Assembly (NCBI GenBank): GCA_973895155.1
Contig: OZ316892.1
Span: 26,536,001-26,600,000 of the forward strand
Source: Marsupella aquatica
Lineage: Eukaryota > Marchantiophyta
DNA length: 64,000 bases
Reading direction: 5' to 3'
The notes under the pieces were generated by a model, which searched no databases, was not told where the DNA came from, and saw only the letters and a list, made by a program, of their open reading frames with translations. A program made the position numbers and the translations under genes. How positions within the stretch are numbered: position 1 is the first letter of the stretch; every line of letters starts with the position of its first letter. Shown one piece after another: positions 32,407 through 43,774 of the stretch.

Positions 32407-33203
32407 ACCTGGTTGAACTTGATTTCAGTTCAGTAAAGTCGACATTGAGAAGTCCTATCTTTAATCGAGCATGTCAGTTCCAGTTCACTTCACGTACTTA
32501 TCCCTTGTGTTGATTCATGCATGGGAGAGGTTGGTTGCATGAAGCTGTTTTCCTTAATTAGTAGGTGGAAGTCCGGAAGTCTTACAATTCACATTCCGAG
32601 AAGGAACTAATGAGTAATTTCGTAAGTCTAAACATTATGTGTTATATTTCCAGGGCTGTGGTGGTGAGATCTGCAGAGATTGCTTCGTTGGTATCCGTTT
32701 GGTCAGGTATTCCCTTTTCTCACAGTTGACAGATGAAGTGAAATTGATGGAATCGGAGAGTGTACTGCGGACCCGAGTTGTAGTTTCTGTCAGGAAAGCC
32801 CTATAGTCTTAGGTGCAAGCCTTTTCCTCGTCTTGGTCTAGATGAACTATCAATCATAATGCCACGCCGTTTTTTTGGGTGTTACAGAGGGGTTGAGACA
32901 GCAGAATGGGCATCAACTGTCCTTGACAGAGTCTCCAGTTTAGAATTCAGTAGTTGCAGAGCTGTCTTGATGCGGATCGATCCCGTTGCTGCAATGCAGC
33001 AGCTTTTAAGTAAGGATTTAGTGCCAAGGTGGCCAAAGTAAGACACCTGACCATAAACCCTGGCAGACAGCAGCAATTGACGACCAACGAAGTGATTGCA
33101 TGGGAGGAGATGAGAAAGGCATACAATTGGGGTTCATACTATTTAGGAGAGGTACTGGCTTCCTGAAAAACACAGTTAAAGCACCTCATTATCGGGCATC
33201 CCA
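32407..33203. other. putative 5' leader region of the PDCD2-like gene
   Basis: No coding sequence is convincing. A short segment near 32655-32706 bounded by AG and GT encodes CGGEICRDCF in one frame, but nothing links it to the next gene. Confidence 0.35.
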
Positions 33204-34520
33204 ATGGACATTGCACCGTCTGGGCTGGAAGCTGACGAGAAGCAAATGCAGTTGGGACTCCCGGGAGCATGGGCCATCGATAGCAGAGAGCCAAGCGACC
33301 ATTATACCACCAAAATCGGTGGATACCCGGATTGGCCACCCTCACTACAGCATTCAGTCCTCCGGGACGTGCTTCTCAAATGTGCAATGTGTGGAGGTTG
33401 GCTAGGTCTCGTTGCACAGGTCTATGCCCCTATGGCACTGAAACATACAAAACAGTTGAGCAATCGGACCATTTACGTCTTTGGTTGCCCTGCTCAGGGC
33501 TGTGGAGTGGACCCGACTTGCTGGCGCATCATAAGGGTTCAAAAGGATCACACAATCGAAACGGATGATCAAATAGGCACAGAAGGACCGAATTCTGCCT
33601 CCTTAGAGCACAGCAAATTATGTAACGAGTCATCTGCTGAGGAACCTTCAGCCGATTGGTGGGAAGAGGACAATTCGTGGGGAGGTGAAAACCAGGGTGG
33701 GGATGCTAATGCCACCCTAAATTCAGAAGAATCCCTCAACATAAATGAACTTGCAGCCTCGTTGAGGGAAGCGGGGTTGTTAGCAGCAGAAAATTCTCAC
33801 AAGGAGCCTCCCAGCACCAAAGGCAATGACGCAGGAAGGATTTTGAGCGGAGAAGGTAGTAGACAACGAATTACTGTGGCAAGTATTCATAAGAATGCCT
33901 CAAATCATAAATTTCCATTATCTGTACTTCCATGTTTCTACATTTATTTTGAAGGTGAGTCTATATCCCAAGAGAAGGCAAGCGCATCACGACCATCACT
34001 TCCTGCAGATGCTTTGAGTGTTACCAGTCGGAATCCCATTGAAGAGAGTGGGGCCAACGGTGCAGAAGTATGGGAAGGAGAAGAATATGAACCTGATCGG
34101 GCGCTGTTTGTAGACAAAACCTATCTCAGGTTTAAAAAACATTTGGATCTCAGTCCACAACAGTGCTTCAGATACTGCTTTGGTGGTCAAGTACTTTGGG
34201 CTGTAGAGGACGAGGGTAACGTTTCTTTCGGCAAATGTGGAGGATGTGGTGGCCCACGAGTTTACGAGATGCAGCTGATGCCGCCCTTGCTCTACTTTTT
34301 GCAAGAAGCAATGAAAAGTGATTCAGCTCCTAAGCCATATTTATTGGATGAGTGGGACTGGTTCACCGTGATTGTTGTCACCTGCGCACAGAGCTGTTCG
34401 CAGAAGGCAGACGAGAGTACATTCCTTAGTGAAGGTAAGGCAGGTTGGAGTATTATAGAAGAGGCCACCATTCTTCAACAGGAAGCTACGAGGATTTCTG
34501 CAGCTGACCTGTCTCCGTGA
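33204..34520 (+). CDS. PDCD2/Tsr4-like protein, 438 aa
   Basis: A single uninterrupted frame starts at ATG 33204 (context CCAATGG) and ends at TGA 34520. The N-terminal part carries the family signature GLPGAWAIDSREPSDHYTTK and IGGYPDWP. Zinc-ligand pairs follow: LLKCAMCGGWLGL (about 60) and VFGCPAQGCGVDPTCWRI. The middle is acidic and Ser-rich. The C-terminal PDCD2_C domain (from about residue 290) contains YLRFKKHLDLSPQQCFRY, FGKCGGCGGPRVYEMQLMP and WFTVIVVTCAQSC. PDCD2 and yeast Tsr4 are dedicated chaperones for ribosomal protein uS5 and are needed for small-subunit production in cytosol and nucleus. The gene looks intact. A telo-box lies upstream. A stretch near residue 235-250 is hydrophobic and could be a retained intron, but the frame stays open. 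Confidence 0.88.
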   Translation: MDIAPSGLEADEKQMQLGLPGAWAIDSREPSDHYTTKIGGYPDWPPSLQHSVLRDVLLKCAMCGGWLGLVAQVYAPMALKHTKQLSNRTIYVFGCPAQGCGVDPTCWRIIRVQKDHTIETDDQIGTEGPNSASLEHSKLCNESSAEEPSADWWEEDNSWGGENQGGDANATLNSEESLNINELAASLREAGLLAAENSHKEPPSTKGNDAGRILSGEGSRQRITVASIHKNASNHKFPLSVLPCFYIYFEGESISQEKASASRPSLPADALSVTSRNPIEESGANGAEVWEGEEYEPDRALFVDKTYLRFKKHLDLSPQQCFRYCFGGQVLWAVEDEGNVSFGKCGGCGGPRVYEMQLMPPLLYFLQEAMKSDSAPKPYLLDEWDWFTVIVVTCAQSCSQKADESTFLSEGKAGWSIIEEATILQQEATRISAADLSP

Positions 34521-35930
34521 AGAACTGGTGGGTTACTTACAAATGAACTTGCACATTTCGTCATGTCTGGTGTTTCTATAATACAGTCCAAGGAGCTGCC
34601 AAGTGCGCTTGTTAATAGGACTCCTTGGATGTAGCGTAGTTGAGTCGTCCATGGGGCCAGCTGGATAAAGAGAAGAGGTTGCTTCTGTACGTTGGCCCAA
34701 TTTCTGAAGTAGACACGGCAATCAAATCAAGACCATGCAAAAGGAACGAAGTTTAGTGCCAGAGGGTTAGAATGGGGGTTCCTCTTTACTCTTCATAACT
34801 TCTTGAATTTCCTAGAAAGAGGCATTTTTCTGTTCTGCAAAGGAGTGGTTCATAATTTATCTTGGACACGTATCTTGTAATCTTCGCACACGTCGACTCA
34901 TGAACGATCCGGCAGAAAATTCTGAATCCAATGGACATTGAGGAACCTACCGAGGCACAATATTTTTAGTTAGCTCCTGATACTGTAAGCTAAACTCTTA
35001 AACCGTCATCTGTCCAAGCTGATGAATTGCTTGATGCGGGTTGTGATTCTTTTTAGTATTCGAGTCGGCGGTTTCATTAAATGAAGATTTGGGCTTGGCG
35101 CTAAGCACAGTGACTATGTATTTGACCGTCATGCGAAAGGGTACCTGGAAACCAGGGTAGCAAAGTGATGTCTTCCACATATAGCAATTTAGGAGTAGAA
35201 GCATATGCCTCGGACAAACGCAGTGGTGTCCGACTTTCAGACCCAGAGAGCTCGAATAAGAGCTAGAAAAGTTTAAACCAAAACGGAGAAACCTGTGCAT
35301 CAAACATCAAATTAATAACTCAAAAACCAAATTACGTCCATCTCTGCACCTGTCAAGATGAACCTCAAAAAAGTACTTATCATTCAACTACTGGTGTTGA
35401 GAAGTTCATCAGCCACCAAAGCAACTGTTAAGAAATCTTTCCAAAGCCCTAAAAAGAACGTCTACTCCACATTTTCTTTTCATTGGACAACCTGGAAAAA
35501 AAAGGCCCACATAGGGGAGGTTGCACTCTTGTCCAAAAAAGCCGAGGATTGGATTCGATCTATTCTACACTAGAATTGAACCCCATCTGGTATATTGGTC
35601 CAGTCATCTGACAGGCAGTAGTACAATCCGCAATTCTTCGGTCTGGAACCCTTCCGTCCACCGCCCCGACATCCTCTCCTCTTACTCTGGTGCACAGTCG
35701 TAAAATAGCTGAGGGCCGAACACACAACCGTTTCATCCATAACCTTCTCTACTTACCTTTAGCAAGTTTGATCTTCTTTGATGTTACAGGTAAGGAATCT
35801 CTCTGCATTGCCCAAACAAGTCAAAAATCATGCAGTCAAGATCATCCACCAGAAGAATTACCTCGCAATTGAACAATCGAACAAGAGTTCACACAGGTTA
35901 CCATAACACAGATTGGTTCTTGCTCCACAG
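34521..35930. other. intergenic, no gene recognised
   Basis: This interval holds the 3' ends of the convergent PDCD2-like (plus) and NIFK-like (minus) genes. Open frames are short and without domains. No repeats are seen. Confidence 0.45.
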
Positions 35931-37517
35931 CTATTTGGACACTACGACTCGTGGAAGACGTGTGAGTATCACAAAGATTGCACCACTCACAATATCAGGG
36001 AAGTAGAAATCAATGCCCGAGGCCTTTAGCTTCGCGCGCCGTAGCTTATCCTTCTTCAATAAACCTTTCAACTGCTTCTTTTGCTCCGCAGGAGTTCGGA
36101 CCTGAAAATTGACATAAAAGACATATTCAGGAATCTCTTCATGCCATCTGGCTATGGAGAGTCAGGTGAAAGGATACCCTGCTTTACTAAATTGTATGAG
36201 CCAATGCAAGCAGTAGCACCAAACCGAAGTGACATGACACGGGAAATTACAACTACCAGAATAGGTAGGTTTTGACAAGACCTGCAGTTGGCATACCTTG
36301 TTATGTAGCTTTCTCTGCATCTCCTGAAACTTCACTACTTTAAATTTCCGGTTTGCTCCCACCCACCTATTCATAGATGAAAAAAGTGTTACTAAAGATT
36401 AGGCTACAGAAACGCCACATGCGTGCTAAATTTTCAATCATCACCTCCTCAAGGAACGCTGCTGAGAGGAACTGCATAATTAAATTTACGGTAATAATAA
36501 AAGAAGAAAGAGGAATGGGAGTTTTAAGTCAGAAATCCTGCCATACATTTTGGGATGCAGCTTCTCCAGAGGCATCAGTTTCACTTGGAGCATGGATTCC
36601 ATAAGAAGGTAGTTATTCATACTCTCCGCTACAATAGCTGCTACCTGAAACAAAGGCAAACCAGACATTGAAACCACGTCACACAACCAGTTCGCCGTAG
36701 GAGTATCACCTCCAGCTCCTGGTTTTCAACCGTGAGAAAAATATATTCCTGTGAAAAGAAAATTGATGAGGAAAAACACTAGGAGAGGAACCTGGCCTTG
36801 CGCTGACTCTTTAAAGGTAGTAGGTGCCCTTGTGACATACATATGTTACCTACTGGAAAAGGGTTTCTCAAGCCAAGGCGTGCATAAAGTCATTGACAAA
36901 TTCAGAGACATGGTTTTCTCTAAGTAACATTTCTACCATCCCGTCAGGGCACATGCTCTGAAGCGGGACCCTCGGCGTGTTCCAATGTTCTCCAAATCTG
37001 ACAGCAGTCATTTGATTACACGAACTGGATAATTTTCTTACCTCCGGGACCTCGAATTGAATGAACCCATAATGCTTGGATTTTCCTGTCTGCACAAGCA
37101 ATGACACCGAACCCCAAACAAGAGACTGATCAGAAAACGGTAATGGAGATCGGCACCATCAAAGCAGCCTAGATATAGCTGGAGAATTGCTTCAAACCTT
37201 GGCGGCTCTAACCTGGAAGTCCAGAACCCTTAATAAATTTCGGAGATGAACAGTGCAGCAACTCATTACTTAAAGAAACAGGTCGCCCATTTCCACAAGT
37301 GTGCGAGCTAAAGCGAAAACAATAATACTTGCAAAATTAGGGCAACGACAGAAACCCTAACATACTTGCTTGTTGCGTGAAATACGAATCTTGGTAATTG
37401 TTCCGAATTGCTCAAAAAATTCTGCAACAGAACAGGAAGCACGCACCAACGGGCAAACAGGTGAGTCCCACACCGCCAATACAATAGACCACAAAACGAC
37501 TCCAAATACGTGATCAC

Positions 37518-37568
<51 letters not shown>

Positions 37569-37749
37569 CGCTCAGAGAGTTGTCGTCCTTACCTTTCATT
37601 TCCTTTTCGTAAAACCCATGAGGAATTCGTCCGACATAAACGACATTCGACTTGGAAGAATCAACAACCTCCTTCTCGAGTATCTGCTTGCTTCTCTTCT
37701 TGCGTTTCCCACCCGCAGCCTCCGAATCGTGTATCACAATATCTGCCAT
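35931..37749 (-). CDS. NIFK/Nop15-like nucleolar RRM protein, 199 aa
   Basis: Six exons on the minus strand fit GT-AG, with phases that add up to 600 nt: 37749-37593, 37421-37366, 37089-37042, 36644-36547, 36366-36297, 36101-35931. After a basic N-terminus (GGKRKKRSK) comes one RRM: RNP2 NVVYVGRI (about 35-42), GFYEKEMKEFFEQFGTI, RNP1 KSKHYGFIQF (74-83), ending in KLMPLEKLHPKMW. The tail keeps the family features GANRKFKVV, the basic helix KKQLKGLLKKDKLRRAKLKA and the terminal GIDFYFPDI. This is the layout of human NIFK (MKI67 FHA-interacting protein) and yeast Nop15, which bind pre-rRNA and act in large-subunit maturation in the nucleolus. The long FHA-binding extension of human NIFK is absent. 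Intron 1 contains a (GA)n microsatellite. Confidence 0.9.
37521..37565. repeat. (GA)22 microsatellite in intron 1 of the NIFK-like gene
   Basis: About 22 uninterrupted GA dinucleotides lie about 30 bp inside the 5' end of the intron. In the transcribed direction this is a (CU)n tract. It is likely to be length-polymorphic. Confidence 0.95.
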
Positions 37750-38879
37750 CTCCGCTGTCACAGGAGATCTGCTGTAAGCTCGGCTCTTAACGAATGAGCA
37801 CTGAAAGCATTATAACTCACTGAAGAAAAGCTTAGAAGAGAGGGACTATCCTAGTGCGCAATGCGACTATCCGAAACTTGGTTTCGTTTACTTGTAATTA
37901 TGCGGATAACTACAAGTTTCATTTTCCACGTTTGGGAGAGAGAACAATGTCAAGAAATACGAAAATGAAGCCCACTACTGTAGACCTCTAGGTTTGTCAA
38001 ATGCTCCCATGGATTTTTACAACTCAGATGGACCCCATTTTACTCACAAGTCACATGGAATATTTTAATTAGGCCGTCCTGATTGTGGAGTTTCTGTCTA
38101 CTGCCCATGGGAGCATTATTTTTCAAGAAATAAGGTGTGACGTTACCTTATGTACAAGAAAATAATAAAAGTAAAGTTTTACATATTGGTGTGTTTTTTC
38201 TTGTTCCAGGGTATATTGTAGGGGATCAATGTACAATTTAGACAGTGATAAGTCAGTGTTTTCATCAAGATGCTTTGAAAAGTATGAGCTATGGATTGTA
38301 AGTTTTTGCAGGTTTCAAAGAGAAATTGCAGCTTGGCTGGACCTCACCCCCTGAACCATGCAAGTCAGTTGGACAGCGCCTATGGACACCAAAAGTAGAT
38401 TGGCTGTCTCACCTAGTTGAAGACATTTTGAAACGGGCCTTGCTTTTGGCACTTGTAGTGTTTTCCAAATTCACTGGAATAGAATGAAAAATGGTCTGTT
38501 AGAAAGCTCATTCAAAGTCGTGAGAGGTTGGGCAATTGTAGAGAAATCTGGTTTGTAGGTGCATGATGACAATTATATTCAACTACATTTTGGTTTACAT
38601 TCTACATTTTAATCTCCAGTTTAAAAATGTACAGAGCAAATTTCATTGTTTGAATGGAGTCCATCTCAGTTAGGAAGTCCAGGGTGGACACGGGTGCACT
38701 GACCGCCTGATTAGTGTCAGAAGCATTTTAGGGGACCATAGATTTTCAACCTGCGACCCAGTCTGCAACATTCCAGTCATCCATGCATATGAAATGCTAC
38801 ATACTCCATACCATATTATAAGTTTAAATTGCATGATAGTCGTATGTAGTAATGACATAAGTTTAATTGCAAATTTTAC

Positions 38880-39300
38880 ACAGTCAATAAAGTAGTGCAC
38901 AATGTAATCAATGAGAAATCAAAACATACTGAAAACGAGGGAAAAGTAGGATGGGGGTGTTAAGGTTTGAAAGGGAAAAAAAACCATTCTCACTTTGTTG
39001 TACTTTGGTGGTTGTTGTTGCCTCTTTGTTTTGCATCATGACATCTTTTGTTTGAGACCATTTTTATGCAATAAGATCTTTTTAACAAACAAACTATTTT
39101 ACTCAAAATATCTTTTACACCATGATATTTTTTCTCAACTCCATCTTTAGCACGATGTCATCTATTATGCATTGACATCTTTTATTGAACCATATCCTTT
39201 AGTAAAGTACATCTTTTGAACAACCACATATTTTACTTAACATAGTTTGGGCAACAGCTTTTTAATGTAATTACATGTTTACACAACAATATCTTCCGTG
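38880..39300. repeat. ACATCTTTT-rich repeat, copy 2
   Basis: This is the direct counterpart of 31400-31930, with the same order of blocks and moderate divergence. Confidence 0.65.
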
Positions 39301-39369
39301 CCACACATGGAGATTGAACTGACTCATATGTCATCCCCCCATGTGGGCTGCGGTATAGTGATGCATACT

Positions 39370-39660
39370 CCAAAGTAAAACATCTATCCTCTCTTGGAGG
39401 TGCACTCCAAAGCATAGAGTCTGTCCTCTCTTGGATGGGTCAGTGGTGCATATTCCAAAGGAGGGTCCGCATCAGGCTTTCAAGGCAAAAACATTTGGAT
39501 GGGTCAGTGGTGCATACTCCAATGGAGATCTATCCTCCCTTGGATGCATACTCCAAAGGAGAACATCTATCCTCTCTTGGATGGGTCCACCTTAGGATTT
39601 CAAGGCAAAAACAAAACGCCAAGGAGCCTTGAGACAGAGGACGTCTATAGTCTCTTGGAT
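39370..39660. repeat. degenerate tandem repeat (ATGCATACTCCAAAG / CTATCCTCTCTTGGATG)
   Basis: About five imperfect units of 40-70 bp share GTGCATACTCCAAAGGAG and TCCTCTCTTGGATGGGTC, with GGCTTTCAAGGCAAAAAC between some of them. Confidence 0.7.
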
Positions 39661-39940
39661 TAGTTCGATGGGTCTCCTTTCGGCTTTCATGGCAAAAACA
39701 AGACGCCAAGCAGCAATGAGACAGGGAAACACAAAGGAGACAAAAGAGAGGATTTGAATTGAAATTCCTGAGAGTTAAACTGGTCCCTCGTGAGATGGTG
39801 CAGTACTTGGTGTAGATGAAATGCGACTGGGTTTTTGTCAGTAGTAGCTCGTGTTGAAATCGGGAGACGTTTCTGAGAAAGCAAGTCTTTCGAAGAAATG
39901 ACCACCTAGCTTCACTCCATTCCATCCCATTGCTTCACTT

Positions 39941-40273
39941 CATTCATTGCCTGCACTTGGAGATCGGATACGCAGGGGAGGGGGCCAGCTTACTACAGAA
40001 ATAATCCCAGTTACTGCATTAACCAGTACTTTGGCCTCATTCTGGAGCCTCATTCATTGCCTGCACTAGGGGATCGGATAAGCAGGGGAGGGGGCCAGCT
40101 TACTACAGAAATAAATCCCATTTACTGCATTAACCAGTACTTTGGCCTCATTCTGGAGCCTCATTCATGGCCTGCACTTGGGGATCGGATAAGCAGGGGA
40201 GGGGGCCAGCGTACCACAGAAATAATCCCAGTTACTGCATTAACCAGTCCTTTGGGCCCTCATTCTGGAGCCT
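39941..40273. repeat. three tandem units of about 110 bp
   Basis: Units start CATTCATTGCCTGCACT at about 39941, 40051 and 40162 and end CATTCTGGAGCCT. They are nearly identical, implying recent amplification. Confidence 0.88.
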
Positions 40274-40796
40274 CCCGAAAGCCTAGATCCAATTTGAGTT
40301 GTGAATGCCAGTTTTAGAGAGACAACAATTTTGTTGTCCGAGACCAGCGAAAGGTGGAACTACAGTACAACTTAGTAATGTGCATCAGTGGATGTTTATC
40401 GTTGCCTTGGGCATTTATCCTGGTCCTTTTGGCTTTTTGGCCTTTTGCTTTTTCTCCCTTGATTGGGTTTCTTGCCTGAGAGATTTGTCTCCAGGTTGGG
40501 TGCTCTTTGTTTTTTGGCAGATTGAAATATGTAATCTTGTCTCTCATGTTTGATATATATAATCATGTCTCTCATGAGGTGAAGTCATCATCCAGAGGCC
40601 GGCCACCGTCGTCAGTGGAAAGGGAGGAGAGCGCGAGTGCAGAGGACGAGTTTCCAGCTCGACTGTGAGCTGAGATTTTTCTCCCCGCAGCCGCGAGAGC
40701 CGGCAGGCAGCAGGAGCCGATTAGATTTATATTTCACACCGTTTACGTCGAGGGACGTTTCTTTAAGAGCGCGGAATCCGGGCGACAAGCTTCGAC

Positions 40797-43340
40797 ACGC
40801 TGAAAACGGTGGATTGCTGTGATTTCGTTGTTGTGTATGTAACCTCGTTGGATTTGCCTTTGCTCTCTTCTTTCGTCTGAAAGCTGGAAAAAGAGGAAAC
40901 CAATCATGGCGGGCAAGATTCTGCATCGGTTGACTTCCCTTTCTTCTTCGTCTGCCCGTCTTCGGCACCTCTCCGTTTGACCAGGCCGCCCACTTACGCA
41001 TAGCCCCCGCCCCCCGCAACACCCCCACCATTACTCAACTCTGCTTCTTTGAGCTATTGTGCGCCGTATGAAGCTCAGTGCAGGCACAGAATGTGCACTG
41101 GCAAATCGCTGATCGAACACTGAACACTGCACAGAAATTTCACGGATCTCGGAATTCCTAGTTGCGTGGAGAGTCATGATACAGTGGTGGCCGTCGTCGA
41201 GGTCAACTTGGCAGATTTGACAAGCCCAAATTCGTCTTAGCAGTCTCACAAAAGGAAGAGAAAAGGCTCGTATTCCTCGTAGACCAACGGCAGCGATGGC
41301 GTCAATTGTAGGAGAGTGTCATGAGAATGATGGTAAGGCTGCTGCTGCACATTTGGTGTTCATCCCGCTGGCCACCCATTCACACATCGTACCACTGCTG
41401 AGGCTCGCGACTGAGCTCGCCCGCGAGGGAATCACCATCACTTTCGTAAGTTGGGAGCACACAATTGCTCAGCTTCGCACTTCGGCTGAAAATCCGGAAT
41501 GGCAGAGTCTGGGCGTTCGGCTAGTCGGTTTGCCCCAACGAGAGCCCGACGACCAACGCCCAGCCATGAAGGTCCCTCCAGTGGTCTTAGTAGGAGCTTT
41601 TAAGCCATTGAGGGAGCAGTGGATTCAGGAGAAGAGCGCCGGCATCGGAGGACGTCCAACGGGTATAGTATCGGACATGTTTCTCCCCTGGACTCAGGAG
41701 TTGGCTGATACATTGGAGATTCCAAGGTATATGTTCTTTCCGTCAGCAACAATCTTTGCAAGGGCGCTGCAAGGCATTCTAGATTGTCATGAAAGTGGCC
41801 AATTCCATTTCTCAGATACCGACGTGGACTCGCAAGTTTGCATCTCTGGTCTCCCTCCTTTGCGTTACTTCGAGATCCCCAGATCTTTCCGAGAGCATAC
41901 TGAATACATGCAGATGAAATGTGAATCGGTGGAGCGAGCGGCAGGTCTGCTGATAAACTCGTTTCCCGCGCTGGAAGAAAGCGTTATTGACACATGGAGA
42001 AAGACCGTGGATCACCGCAAGGTGCCCAAGATTTACCCTATTGGTCCTCTGTTTTCGACGTCGGTCACCGTCCCAAATGTGCGAAACGGTCGAGGCTCAG
42101 AGGATCTGTTTCCCGTCCCAAACGTACGAGACGGTCGAGGCTCAGAGGATCCAGCAAGCATATGCCTTCAATTCCTTGGCTCCCAGGCTCCCTCTTCGGT
42201 TCTCTATATTGCTTTTGGAAGCCAGGTCGGCCTTCGTCCAGAGCAGATAAAGGAACTGGCATTGGGACTGGAAGACAGTGAGCAGCATTTCTTGTGGGTC
42301 ATTGCACCGTCGAAGGGTACGCCAGGGAAGCAGCCCCCGTCACTCAACGAACTACTTCCAACAGGTTTTGAAGCACGGTTAGGGGAACGTTGCTGTATTG
42401 TAACTGGGTGGGCACCCCAAATGCAAATCCTGGCTCATTCATCTACTGGTGGCTTCCTCACTCACTGTGGATGGAACTCCACTCTGGAGACTATAATGTT
42501 GGGCGTGCCAATGATTGCATGCCCATTGGCTGGAGAGCAGCATCTCAATTGCAGATATCTGGTCGATGAGCTGAAGGTCGCGATAGAACTTATGACGGGG
42601 CCTCACCAGGTTTTCAAACGGAACGAGGTTGTGAGGGCGGTCCGGCTTTTGATGGTAGAACCGGAAAGGAACGCAATCCGAAGCAGAATGGAAGACCTCC
42701 ACAGGACGGCAACAGCAGCAGTGGCTGAAGGTGGATCCAAGGCACGGGTTCTCCAGGAATTCTTGGATGATATCCGGAATCACAACCTGTTCAGACAATC
42801 GGGACGCAAGTAGAAGTTAATCAGCCCACGTGAAAAGTAAAGGTCCAACGGGAAAACTTGATTGCCAGATCTGAGCATCATTGCATCTTAGCAGGTCATT
42901 ACAATCATAATCTGAAAGCTTGTGATAGTGAATACCAAGAGCAATTTACTAAACGTTGTTCGATGGAATTCAAGGTCTTCGGTAACCTTGTTCTCATTGG
43001 AGTGGCGAGTCTCAAATCTCCTTCGACTGAGATTGGATTCAAAGGCATATATCAGCTAGATTGGGTAACTAACTAGAATTTTTGGGGCATTTCTTGGTGA
43101 TGTTTGTCGCAGCCTCCAAAAATCCTAAGCGACTGGCACTGTATTCAAGTAACATCCAGAAAGTACTCCAAATTGTGCTGCAATGAGTTTTTCAGCTCAA
43201 TTTATAAGGAGACAATATTTGGAGTCAGGAGTCCTGGTCGCCTTATCTGTAGGGGGGGGGGGGAGGAACACACAGCAAGCTAACTCTCCTACGCAGTTCG
43301 CTCCCACCTTGAAATTGGAAAATCAATTACGACGTCCCAA
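40797..43340 (+). repeat. UGT segmental duplication, copy 1
   Basis: From ACACGCTGAAAACGGTGG to the sequence around GGATGATACCATAATTC, this block is matched in direct orientation by 46645-49060, covering promoter, coding region and 3' flank. Differences include about 260 bp present here but missing upstream of copy 2 (about 40863-41127), and about 65 bp in the 3' flank present only in copy 2. Confidence 0.9.
41296..42813 (+). CDS. family-1 UDP-glycosyltransferase, 505 aa (copy 1)
   Basis: An intronless frame runs from ATG 41296 (GCGATGG context) to TAG 42811. The GT-B fold is clear. The N-terminal acceptor-binding half contains VFIPLATHSHIVPLLRLA, where His30 is the likely catalytic base, and IVSDMFLPW, where Asp127 is its partner. 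The C-terminal half has the 44-residue plant PSPG box at residues 372-415: WAPQMQILAH, GGFLTHCGWNSTLE, GVPMIACP and final Gln415, the residue usually linked with UDP-glucose use. The linker contains a 15-residue tandem repeat (259-288). Plant UGTs glycosylate small molecules such as flavonoids, hormones and terpenoids in the cytosol; the acceptor cannot be told from sequence. It is intact and has an intact paralogue 5.6 kb downstream. Confidence 0.95.
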   Translation: MASIVGECHENDGKAAAAHLVFIPLATHSHIVPLLRLATELAREGITITFVSWEHTIAQLRTSAENPEWQSLGVRLVGLPQREPDDQRPAMKVPPVVLVGAFKPLREQWIQEKSAGIGGRPTGIVSDMFLPWTQELADTLEIPRYMFFPSATIFARALQGILDCHESGQFHFSDTDVDSQVCISGLPPLRYFEIPRSFREHTEYMQMKCESVERAAGLLINSFPALEESVIDTWRKTVDHRKVPKIYPIGPLFSTSVTVPNVRNGRGSEDLFPVPNVRDGRGSEDPASICLQFLGSQAPSSVLYIAFGSQVGLRPEQIKELALGLEDSEQHFLWVIAPSKGTPGKQPPSLNELLPTGFEARLGERCCIVTGWAPQMQILAHSSTGGFLTHCGWNSTLETIMLGVPMIACPLAGEQHLNCRYLVDELKVAIELMTGPHQVFKRNEVVRAVRLLMVEPERNAIRSRMEDLHRTATAAVAEGGSKARVLQEFLDDIRNHNLFRQSGRK

Positions 43341-43343
43341 TCG

Positions 43344-43521
43344 GATGATACCATAATTCAAAAGATGATCCTGAGAATGACCGCACGATCGAAAAACACT
43401 AAGCTGCAAATTAATGAGCTTTTAGTTTTGAAGATGATACCATAATTCAAAGGATGAACCTGAGAACGACCGCACGATCGAAAAACACTAAGCAGCAAAT
43501 TAATGAGCTTTTAGTTTTGAA
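43344..43521. repeat. two tandem units of 89 bp
   Basis: Starting GATGATACCATAATTCAAA, the unit is duplicated at 43344-43432 and 43433-43521 with few differences (both include CCGCACGATCGAAAAACACT). It directly follows the UGT duplication block; only one unit-like sequence follows copy 2. Confidence 0.85.
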
Positions 43522-43774
43522 GATGGCCGAGCACATTGAACGGAAAGGAAATGGTGAGCGTAAAGACTAGACAAGTCTGTTCTCAGGCCGAAAAGCCAGG
43601 TAGAGATATAAATGGCTCGGTGTTGAAATAAATGTAAGAAACATGACATGATTTCCCAGTATCCACCTCTTTGATCTGAGGTACATGAACTAGGTTCTAA
43701 AGCCAAAGTTATGAACTCAGCCAGGAGTGGAAAAAAGAGCACAAGTCATCCCAATTGTTCATCTAGCCTGGTTC
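43522..43774. other. unassigned spacer
   Basis: Short single-copy-looking sequence between the 89-bp repeats and the large inverted repeat. Nothing recognised. Confidence 0.4.

Larger units (their letters stand above)
37750..40796. other. repeat-rich intergenic region, no gene
   Basis: It begins with the NIFK-like promoter, followed by unremarkable sequence to about 38880 and three repeat blocks (38880-39300, 39370-39660, 39941-40273). The last 500 bp is ordinary sequence leading into the UGT duplication. No gene is recognised. Confidence 0.5.

Noticed and set aside
32655-32706. Short AG/GT-bounded segment encoding CGGEICRDCF, like a zinc-finger exon.
   Set aside because: It is a single isolated segment with no neighbouring exon in a compatible frame; it cannot be joined to the PDCD2-like gene.
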